64,000 bases of DNA. Source: JABURQ01 sp029243145. GTDB lineage: Bacteria; Planctomycetota; Planctomycetia; Planctomycetales; Planctomycetaceae. A program made the position numbers and the translations under genes. Below, one piece after another: positions 1-7,505 of this stretch (positions within the stretch are counted from its first letter, which is position 1; each line of letters opens with the position of its first letter). Below the pieces are notes generated by a model. The model saw only the letters and a program-made list of their open reading frames with translations. It was not told where the DNA came from and ran no database searches. The stretch is from positions 86,202 to 150,201 of the forward strand of contig CBFHYX010000012.1 in assembly GCA_965660145.1 (NCBI GenBank), given 5' to 3'.

Positions 1-2
1 TC

Positions 3-1751
3 GTGGAGTCGCTGGTTGTCATTCTCATTGGTGCCGTGTTAGGTGCGTATGCTTCAATCAACTACGCTGAGGCCATGATGACCGCGCTCACCACACGTTG
101 GGTTGGTGCCATTGGTACTAGCGAATTGAGTATCGCACTCAAACCGGGCAGTTTGATGATCGGAGCCGCGATTTCAATCGTCGTTGCCAGTGGTGCCGTT
201 CTCTGGTCACTTCGACAATTCAAAAGCCAATCTTATCGGTCAATGCTGAACGGTATTTTCCGTGAAGAGACACAACACAAAATTGTCACGCGAACTCGAT
301 CCTATGCGTGGGGGGCAGGAGGGACCGCCGTTGCCCTGCTCATTCTTACCACTCTCGGTATAATCCCTGATGCTGAGGCATTCGCGGGGTTGTCGGTTAA
401 AGTCGTAATGTTCTTCATCGTCGGCATGCTGGGCCTCGCTTGCTCGTTGTTAACGATGTCAGTGTGGATCTCACGTGACAAAGAGTTAGCAATCCAGGGT
501 GTTGGCATTGCTGCGCTGGCGAATTTGGCAGTGCGAAACGCTTCTCGAAATCGTTCCAGATCCGTCTTGACGACGGGACTCATCAGTTCCGCGACCTTTG
601 TGATTGTGGCGGTCGCTGCCGGACAAAAGAACCCCACAGCGGAAGGTCCAGAACTTGACTCCGGCAATGGTGGTTTCCAATTGGTTGCCGAATCCTCGCA
701 GCCGATTCTCCCAAATCTCAATTCCGTATCTGGACGCGATGAAGCACTCGAGTTTATCAACCAACCAGAAATGAAAGAGTCTCCAGAAATCGTCGCTATT
801 CTGGAAAAAACAAACATTTTTGCCTTCCGTCGTCAACCGGGCGAAGATGCCAGTTGCCTGAATCCGTACCAAACAACTCTCCCCACGGTTCTCGGAGCGA
901 CCAAAAAAATGCGAGAACGAGGAGGGTTCACGTTTTCGGGAGTCAGCGACGATCACCCCTGGACACTCCTCGATCAAGAACTACCTCCTGACGAAGACGG
1001 TCTCGCGGTCTATCCAGTGTTCGGCGATCTCAACACATTGCAATACTCGCTTCACAAAGGTATTGGAGACCGCATTCCCGTTCCGAATGCAGAAAACCCC
1101 AAAGCTTGGCTACAAATCGTGGGGGCGTTCACAGGCTCGATCTTCCAAGGTGTGCTGGTGGCTTCTGAGGAAGACTTTCTCGACTTGTTCCCCGAACGTG
1201 AAGGTTATGAATGGTTCTTGATTGGCGGCCCGTCTGAAAATGTCCAGGAACTCACTCGAGCTGACGCGATGCTTCTGAGCAACTATCTGGAAACCGGCTT
1301 GAATCAGTTTGGATTTGATAGCAATCGCGTTGCTGATCGATTGGATGCGTTTTTAAAAGTTCAGAACACATATTTGAAGACTTTCCAAACACTCGGTGGG
1401 CTGGGCCTTCTACTCGGAACCATCGGGTTGGGAACCGTTATGCTGCGTAATGTCATCGAGCGAGGTGGTGAGCTATCTCTGCTCAGAGCAGTCGGATTCC
1501 GAAATGGGGCAGTCACTCAATTGGTTTTACTGGAGAATGTATTTCTCTTATCGTGGGGACTGATTAGTGGTTCAGCAGCAGCGTTGTTTTCTATGTCACC
1601 TCATCTTTTGAGCGTCGGGGCAAATGTCCCTTGGCTCTCATTGATTTATCTACTATTGGGAGTTTTTTGTGCTGGCATGATTTCAGCATTAGCAGCTGTG
1701 ATTCAAGCCGTAACAACACCGGTACTGACGACACTCCGTAGTGACTCATAG
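3..1751 (+). CDS. FtsX-type ABC transporter permease, 5' end missing
   Basis: This is the C-terminal part of an inner-membrane ABC permease of the FtsX/MacB class. The frame is open to the left edge, so the GTG at position 3 is only the first possible codon, not a proven start. Hydrophobic segments lie near residues 3-19, 51-70, 105-122, 134-155 and 188-205. A soluble, probably extracytoplasmic domain follows (about 210-455), then the classical C-terminal FtsX domain (about 460-575) with three membrane segments and the signature ERGGELSLLRAVGFR. Permeases of this size with two FtsX halves are common in planctomycetes and usually sit beside an ATPase and a membrane-fusion protein, which would lie outside the window. 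The substrate cannot be inferred. Confidence 0.85.
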   Translation: MESLVVILIGAVLGAYASINYAEAMMTALTTRWVGAIGTSELSIALKPGSLMIGAAISIVVASGAVLWSLRQFKSQSYRSMLNGIFREETQHKIVTRTRSYAWGAGGTAVALLILTTLGIIPDAEAFAGLSVKVVMFFIVGMLGLACSLLTMSVWISRDKELAIQGVGIAALANLAVRNASRNRSRSVLTTGLISSATFVIVAVAAGQKNPTAEGPELDSGNGGFQLVAESSQPILPNLNSVSGRDEALEFINQPEMKESPEIVAILEKTNIFAFRRQPGEDASCLNPYQTTLPTVLGATKKMRERGGFTFSGVSDDHPWTLLDQELPPDEDGLAVYPVFGDLNTLQYSLHKGIGDRIPVPNAENPKAWLQIVGAFTGSIFQGVLVASEEDFLDLFPEREGYEWFLIGGPSENVQELTRADAMLLSNYLETGLNQFGFDSNRVADRLDAFLKVQNTYLKTFQTLGGLGLLLGTIGLGTVMLRNVIERGGELSLLRAVGFRNGAVTQLVLLENVFLLSWGLISGSAAALFSMSPHLLSVGANVPWLSLIYLLLGVFCAGMISALAAVIQAVTTPVLTTLRSDS

Positions 1752-1835
1752 TATCATCAATCATATCATCTACATTTTTGTGTCAATGAGTGAAGCTAAA
1801 TACTTCATTGAACGTGACTTAAGGACATGTCATTA

Positions 1836-3815
1836 ATGAATACTTCACCTGAAACCTCCTCCACGGAGGGAATCATCACGAAGCTCAAAAACGACTTCCC
1901 CGCATCGGTGGTTGTTTTTCTGGTCGCACTTCCTCTGTGTATGGGGATTGCCATTGCTTCAGGAGTGCCTGTCTCGGCCGGTTTGTTAACCGGTATTATT
2001 GGCGGCCTCCTTGTTGGTCTCATTGCGGGTGCTCCGTTACAGGTTTCGGGGCCTGCCGCCGGATTGACGGTGATTGTTTATTCCGTTGTCCAGCAACATG
2101 GACTCGAGATGCTAGGCACGGTTGTTCTGATCGGTGGCATGTTTCAGTTACTCGCAGGTGTCTTAAAGCTCGGTCAATGGTTTCGTGCGGTCTCTCCGGC
2201 AGTCATTAAAGGGATGCTTTCTGGGATTGGTGTTTTAATCTTCGCCAGTCAGTTCCACGTCATGGTTGATGATAAACCTAAAGAAGGCGGACTCAAAAAC
2301 CTGATCAGCATTCCCGAAGCCATTGCAAAGGGACTTCCATTACCAGAATGGACCGACGCTGAAGAGCGTAAAATTCGTAAGCAGCACTTGATTGCATTTG
2401 GTGATCTCCACGAACAACAAGTTCAATTGTATGAAAAAGTCGCCGAACAGGCCGTCGATAATCCTCAAGAAGACGACATTGAACGCGAACTGCTGCAATT
2501 TGAAGAGATTGCCAAACAACAATCGGGAATTACCGAAGAACTGGAACAGCTCGAAGAAGAAGTGAGAAATTTTGAATTCACACACTCAAGCGTGCAAAAA
2601 CAAAAAGAACTTGCCAGCCGGATGTCCAAAGCGCTCGTTGCCAGTCAGACCGCACGGGACGATTTAACCGATGAATCCAAATTGGCAGAGGTCAAAGATG
2701 ACCAGAAAGCAGCCGCAGAGTCGATGGCAAATTTGATGTCCAGTTTGAAGAATCACCGCTGGGCTGCCAAAGTCGGAATATTTACCATCGGTGTCATTTT
2801 AATCTGGAGCAGCCTGGTTCCCAAGAGATTCCGAGTCGTGCCCCCTCCATTGATTGCCGTCGTTGGGGCAACTGTGCTCGCTACGATCTATAGTCTTCCA
2901 GTTTTCTACGTCGAAATTCCCGACAATTTGTTTTCTGAGATTCACTTTCCGTCCTGGATTGTTTTACAAAACGCTCCCTGGCTCAGTTTGATTCAAAGCG
3001 GTTTGCTAATTGCCGTCGTTGCCAGTGCGGAAACTTTGTTATGTGCGGTGGCCGTCGATCAAATGCACTCTGGACCAAGAACCAAATACGACCGAGAGTT
3101 AACGGCTCAAGGGATCGGCAACATGGCTTGTGGATTTGTCGGTGCCCTACCGATGACCGGGGTGATTGTTCGATCTGCTGCCAACGTGCAAGCAGGAGGG
3201 AAAACTCGATGGTCTGCGGTCATGCACGGATTATGGCTCCTAATTTTTGTGGCGTTGCTGGGTTGGCTACTGCGATCGATTCCGACCGCCTGTCTCGCCG
3301 CAATGCTGGTCTACACGGGGATCAAACTCATGAACTTCCCCAAGAACATGAGAGACCTGAAAAAGTACGGATATGGAGAAATCGCCATCTATGTCGTTAC
3401 GGTCTCCACAATTGTCTCGGTCGATCTGTTGTCTGGAGTCCTTGCCGGAATTGGATTATCGGCATTTAAGCTACTGTACACATTCAGCCATCTGAAAACT
3501 GATTTAACAGTTGATCCTGAGAATAAGAAAGCTCATCTACTCCTCAATGGTGCCGCAACTTTTTTACGACTTCCGCTACTGGCAGAAGAATTGGATCGTG
3601 TCCCAAAAGGCTTCGAACTGCGTGTTGATTTTCAACATCTCGACTACATTGATCATGCTTGCCTGGACTTGTTAATGAATTGGGGGAAACAGCACGAGTC
3701 TCTCGGAGGAGGACTCACCATCGACTGGGAATCTCTCAATGCACGTTTCCATCGTGAAGAAAATATGAAATCGAAAGCAGGCAATACGAATCAACCAGAT
3801 AAACTGGCGAGTTAG
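1836..3815 (+). CDS. SulP-family anion transporter with STAS domain and coiled-coil insert
   Basis: This is an inner-membrane SulP (SLC26-like) carrier, probably for sulfate or bicarbonate. The N-terminal helices carry the family motifs VALPLCMGIAIASG and VSGPAAGL (about residues 30-80). A second hydrophobic block (about 310-470) includes VVASAETLLCAVAVD and GALPMTGVIVRSAANV. A C-terminal STAS-like domain (about 545-630) follows. Unusually, about 140 charged residues rich in Glu, Lys and Gln (about 167-309) lie between the HVMVDD helix and the next membrane segment, where relatives have a short loop; they look like a coiled coil. An in-frame ATG at 1827 is possible, but AAGGA at 1821-1825 is 10 bases from the ATG at 1836 and only one base from 1827, so I chose 1836. 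Confidence 0.88.
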   Translation: MNTSPETSSTEGIITKLKNDFPASVVVFLVALPLCMGIAIASGVPVSAGLLTGIIGGLLVGLIAGAPLQVSGPAAGLTVIVYSVVQQHGLEMLGTVVLIGGMFQLLAGVLKLGQWFRAVSPAVIKGMLSGIGVLIFASQFHVMVDDKPKEGGLKNLISIPEAIAKGLPLPEWTDAEERKIRKQHLIAFGDLHEQQVQLYEKVAEQAVDNPQEDDIERELLQFEEIAKQQSGITEELEQLEEEVRNFEFTHSSVQKQKELASRMSKALVASQTARDDLTDESKLAEVKDDQKAAAESMANLMSSLKNHRWAAKVGIFTIGVILIWSSLVPKRFRVVPPPLIAVVGATVLATIYSLPVFYVEIPDNLFSEIHFPSWIVLQNAPWLSLIQSGLLIAVVASAETLLCAVAVDQMHSGPRTKYDRELTAQGIGNMACGFVGALPMTGVIVRSAANVQAGGKTRWSAVMHGLWLLIFVALLGWLLRSIPTACLAAMLVYTGIKLMNFPKNMRDLKKYGYGEIAIYVVTVSTIVSVDLLSGVLAGIGLSAFKLLYTFSHLKTDLTVDPENKKAHLLLNGAATFLRLPLLAEELDRVPKGFELRVDFQHLDYIDHACLDLLMNWGKQHESLGGGLTIDWESLNARFHREENMKSKAGNTNQPDKLAS

Positions 3816-3830
3816 AGTGGGATTCACTCT
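3814..3830. terminator. weak hairpin between convergent genes
   Basis: AGAGTG and CACTCT are perfect inverted arms around a GGATT loop, covering the stop codon of the SulP gene and the 20-base gap before the convergent hydrolase gene. There is no T-run on either side, so a terminator role is only possible. Confidence 0.25.
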
Positions 3831-3849
3831 CTCGTCTTACGTCTGGATT

Positions 3850-5214
3850 TCATTCCGAAGTCAGTTGGACTCTTCCCGTCGTCTCTGGCGTGTCTCGTTC
3901 TTCAAAATGCCAAGACCAAGTCAAGTTGACGGGAAAGTCCTGAAAAATCCACATCTCACCATGAAATGGGATCTTGTTTCTTCTCAACCATTTCCGCTCG
4001 GCTGCCGGTGTTTGTTCTTTCAGAATTGAAAACAAATCACGCAAGAGCGCGGAACTGTTTCCATAGTAGGAATGCCCCAACAGACTGGTGTCGTGTAACG
4101 CACACTCGATGGTCTCCACACCCTCAATAATGATGGGGACATTCGGAGCACCGGCACGATCTTCACCATTGAGAACATAAGATGCATTCAAGGCCGCATC
4201 GTTCATACAGCAATAAAGTGTCACATTTTCGCTGACTGCTTTCGCAAAAGAGATCTTCTCACGAAACTCGATCACACCCACGTCCGGGGCACAAAAGACA
4301 ATGTTGGCGAATCTTTTGGGAGTTGTAAATTGTCGAGGCAATCGCTCCAGAGAACGCAACACCAATCGATTGCCCATGCTATGAACGACAATGTTGATTC
4401 GTACATCCGACGGTAATCGCCCTCCCATCTCTGTCAAGAATTCCGCGAACGCGGGAACCGATTGATCAACGATATCACCGTCGGTTCGGTAGTTCTTCAA
4501 ACCACCTTGAGAAGGCCAGCTATAACTGACCACGGCTCCATTAAAAGGAAGATCGGCGGCAATCTGTGCTGTGCGAGTCACGGCTGATTGATAGTCAACA
4601 TTAAATCCATGTACAAACAACAACACATCTCGCTGACGAGACTGCTGAATCTGGCGTTGCAGATTACTGAAGAATAGTTCCCTGTCCTGGGGACGAGGAC
4701 GATCAACTTCAACATGCAATCCAGTATTCTCAACCGGTGTTTCAGCATCCTTCCGAAATCCCACTGGCAGCAGTTTTTGAAAGGAAGATGGCTTTTCTAT
4801 AGTTGCATTCTCACCGGGAGGTCTATGAGGAAGTTTCACAGAGCAACTGCCGTATTCTGGAGTGGTCCCCCATTCATTGCCGTAAGTGCCAAAATTATCG
4901 TCGTTTTTATTGTGACTGAATTTGCGATTGGTGACATAAAGTATCTCCCACGTTGAAGAGATTTCTTCCTGCCAATCCACCACGGCTACGGGCTCTGATA
5001 AACTGTCTCGATATCTCCACTTATAATTCCAATACAGGCTGTCTCGGGCAGGCTCCGTCTTACCAATCAATTCTAACTCAGAGGCAGAATCGTAGTGCAA
5101 TGTCGTGCCGGGTGGTTCGACCGTTGACATCAGCACTTTGAGTGCTGGCAGTCGGCACGAAGCCAATCCCAGACACATGAGAACCAATAAATAAGAAGTT
5201 CGGAACCGATTCAT
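3850..5214 (-). CDS. alpha/beta-hydrolase lipoprotein (DUF900-like)
   Basis: This is a predicted lipid-anchored serine hydrolase. From the chosen ATG the protein starts with a type II signal peptide ending in the lipobox LASC (Cys20). After a variable region of about 190 residues comes a fold typical of the DUF900 esterase/lipase-like family: the oxyanion strand VLLFVHGFNVDY, the nucleophile elbow VVHSMGNRLVL (Ser), a candidate acid in CAPDVGV and a candidate catalytic His in LLGHSYYG. Longer in-frame starts at 5265 and 5325 exist but would bury the signal peptide, and none has a clear ribosome binding site. It converges on the SulP gene and is divergent from the PurU-like gene. The substrate is unknown. 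Confidence 0.82.
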   Translation of the reverse strand: MNRFRTSYLLVLMCLGLASCRLPALKVLMSTVEPPGTTLHYDSASELELIGKTEPARDSLYWNYKWRYRDSLSEPVAVVDWQEEISSTWEILYVTNRKFSHNKNDDNFGTYGNEWGTTPEYGSCSVKLPHRPPGENATIEKPSSFQKLLPVGFRKDAETPVENTGLHVEVDRPRPQDRELFFSNLQRQIQQSRQRDVLLFVHGFNVDYQSAVTRTAQIAADLPFNGAVVSYSWPSQGGLKNYRTDGDIVDQSVPAFAEFLTEMGGRLPSDVRINIVVHSMGNRLVLRSLERLPRQFTTPKRFANIVFCAPDVGVIEFREKISFAKAVSENVTLYCCMNDAALNASYVLNGEDRAGAPNVPIIIEGVETIECALHDTSLLGHSYYGNSSALLRDLFSILKEQTPAAERKWLRRNKIPFHGEMWIFQDFPVNLTWSWHFEERDTPETTGRVQLTSE

Positions 5215-5398
5215 GGAAGAGTAAGTAGTCTGATAATGAGGCAGGGAGAAACGAACAAGACGCATTGACCGGAAAGTCTCGCGTGGAGGGGACATAAATT
5301 TAAGAGATCTTTCGCAATTCGCCAAGAGGAGTTATGCTTCAGGTTGATCGTCACGGAAAGTTTTAATTGCGATGACCATGTCATTAATGGAGTCATGA

Positions 5399-6262
5399 GT
5401 GCAACTTACGATTACTGCTGTTGGCCCCGACAATCGAGGATTGGCCGATCCGATTGTTCATTACGTCACCAGTTTGGGCGCCAACATTTACGAAATTCAG
5501 ATTTACGACCATGATCAGGAACGGCTGTTCGCGATGTTGGTCAGAATCGAATTGGAAGGCAGTGCGTCTGATCTGGAAGTTGTCCGTGAGAGATTTGCAG
5601 AAATCTCTCGACAAACAGGACTCTCCATTCGTGTGTGGTCACGCGATGGCTCTGATCGTAAACCGAAGATCGCGATTTGCACCACTTATCGCCTTGAACC
5701 GGCCCAAGCCATTCTGAACGCTGTTCAATCAGCGGAGCTTGATTGTGAGGTTTCGGTGATTGTGGGAAATCGCCCTGCCGGTGAATCCTTGGCAAACGAT
5801 GCGAAAATCGACTGGCATCTCACTGCCGATAAACACGGCAAACCTGACAATGAACGTATGGTGCAGATTTTTGACGAGTACAATGTAGACTACATCGTGC
5901 TAGCACGATACATGCGAGTGTTACCTGCCGGAACATGTTGGAGATTCGCTGGCGGGATAATTATTAACCTGCATCACGGGCTCCTTCTCTCTTTTCCAGA
6001 GTTTCGACCGTATGAAGACGCTTTCAGCCATCGTATGCTCACTTATGGAGCAACGGCCCACTTCATCATTCCCGAACTCGATGCGGGGAATCAAATTATT
6101 CACCAGAGCACCTTTACCGTCTCACCAGGGACGACGCTCGATCAAATCAAACACGAGGGCGAGACTCAAAACGAACCTAGCTGTCTTGTCACGGGTTTAA
6201 AACGAGTCCTAAACCGCGAGGTCGAATTGCACTTCCATCGTGTGATCAAACGCAGTTTATAG
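5399..6262 (+). CDS. purU: formyltetrahydrofolate deformylase-like protein (PurU family)
   Basis: PurU hydrolyses 10-formyl-tetrahydrofolate to formate and tetrahydrofolate. An N-terminal ACT domain (about residues 1-80) precedes a formyltransferase-fold domain (about 88-285). The catalytic Asn190, His192 and Asp228 can be seen (NLHH and ELDAG), as can GATAHFI. The loop after the His reads HHGLLLSF instead of the usual HHSFLPSF, so a Ser and a Pro that are conserved in PurU are replaced. The start is GTG: GGAG at 5389-5392 is six bases upstream, an in-frame TGA lies immediately 5' of the start, and the nearby ATG at 5395 is out of frame. Length (287 residues) fits PurU. Deformylase activity is likely but unproven given the changed loop. 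Confidence 0.8.
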   Translation: MQLTITAVGPDNRGLADPIVHYVTSLGANIYEIQIYDHDQERLFAMLVRIELEGSASDLEVVRERFAEISRQTGLSIRVWSRDGSDRKPKIAICTTYRLEPAQAILNAVQSAELDCEVSVIVGNRPAGESLANDAKIDWHLTADKHGKPDNERMVQIFDEYNVDYIVLARYMRVLPAGTCWRFAGGIIINLHHGLLLSFPEFRPYEDAFSHRMLTYGATAHFIIPELDAGNQIIHQSTFTVSPGTTLDQIKHEGETQNEPSCLVTGLKRVLNREVELHFHRVIKRSL

Positions 6263-6350
6263 CAGTTGAATCATTAAAAATCAGGCTATCCCTAATTCTC
6301 ATCAAGATCTAAAATCGGCAAACTCTCAAACAGTGCCGAGATCATAGACG

Positions 6351-7487
6351 ATGAATGCCTATTCCCATTGGTCAACCCGAACACCTTGGCTCTTAATCGC
6401 TGCTGCGATTGGCCTGATGTTGATCGGATTGACGGGAATTGAACGCAGCGATCTGCTGATCGGCAGTGACCATCTCTCTCGCCAAATGTTTTGGATCGTG
6501 TTGGCAATTCCCACAATGATGATTGCCACGAAATACCCTTACCGCGAGATGCGGCATATCAGCCTCCCCCTGTTTCTTCTTAGCCTTGGTTTTCTTGTGC
6601 TCGTCTTCTTTATGCCTGCACAAAATGGTTCTCATCGCTGGATACCAATGGGAGTCTTGAACGTCCAACCTTCGGAGTTTTCCAAACTCACATACATCAT
6701 GGCATTGGCGCATTATCTGATGTATCGGAGTAACTATCGCCGTTTGACGGGGCTGATCGTCCCATTCGTACTGACACTCGTTCCGGTCGGATTAATACTT
6801 AAAGAGCCCGATCTGGGAACATCACTCGTCTTCTTGCCGATCCTGTTTGCCATGCTCTTTGCAGCCGGTGCGCGTGTGAGACATCTTGTGCTGATCGTGT
6901 TTCTCGGAGTATGTACTCTCCCCGCGCTTTGGATGGGCATGAGCGCTGAGCAAAAATCACGAGTAGTGACTTTGTTCCTACAGGAAGATGGCGGAGATCT
7001 CCCGACCGGCGACGGGTACCACTTACATCAATCCAAACAGGTCATTGCGCTGGGTGGTCTCTCCGGTAGCGAACTTAGCGGGATGCCTATTGACGATCCC
7101 CTCGCCTACCATCTCCCTGCGGGACGAACTGACTTTATTTTTTCTCTGATCTCAGAACGCTGGGGGTTGATCGGAAGTTTTCTGACGCTGACCTTCTATT
7201 TCATCTTGTTCTGGCAAGGGCTGAAGATCTCAAAATCGACGCGAGAACCTTACGGACGGCTGCTATGCGTCGGCATTGTTTCGATGCTCGCCGCTCAATC
7301 GATCATCAATACGGGAATGACGGTGGGATTGATGCCGATCACCGGCCTCACGTTGCCCTTAGTCAGCTACGGCGGATCGAGTCTTCTGTCGACCTCATTA
7401 GCCGTCGGTCTCATGATCAACGTGGCTTTGCATCCCGGTTATGAAATTGGTTCAGAACCGTTTCGTTTTGCCGCGGATCCTGCATGA
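6351..7487 (+). CDS. rodA: RodA-type SEDS peptidoglycan polymerase
   Basis: This is an integral membrane SEDS-family glycosyltransferase that polymerises lipid II for cell-wall elongation, normally with a class B penicillin-binding protein. About ten hydrophobic segments span its 378 residues. Family signatures include HRWIPMGVLNVQPSEFSKL (about residues 92-110), KEPDLGTSL with the conserved Asp (about 151-159), and near the C-terminus GLMPITGLTLPLVSYGGSS. The large loop with DGYHLHQSKQVIALGG is typical of RodA rather than FtsW. It follows the PurU-like gene by 88 bases and converges with the DUF1559 gene 18 bases away. No penicillin-binding protein or MreB gene is in the window. Confidence 0.92.
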   Translation: MNAYSHWSTRTPWLLIAAAIGLMLIGLTGIERSDLLIGSDHLSRQMFWIVLAIPTMMIATKYPYREMRHISLPLFLLSLGFLVLVFFMPAQNGSHRWIPMGVLNVQPSEFSKLTYIMALAHYLMYRSNYRRLTGLIVPFVLTLVPVGLILKEPDLGTSLVFLPILFAMLFAAGARVRHLVLIVFLGVCTLPALWMGMSAEQKSRVVTLFLQEDGGDLPTGDGYHLHQSKQVIALGGLSGSELSGMPIDDPLAYHLPAGRTDFIFSLISERWGLIGSFLTLTFYFILFWQGLKISKSTREPYGRLLCVGIVSMLAAQSIINTGMTVGLMPITGLTLPLVSYGGSSLLSTSLAVGLMINVALHPGYEIGSEPFRFAADPA

Positions 7488-7505
7488 GATGCGCGATGGA
7501 TACCC

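Noticed and set aside
302..977. Open frames on the minus strand inside the first permease gene
   Set aside because: They are antisense shadows of a gene with clear membrane helices and an FtsX signature.
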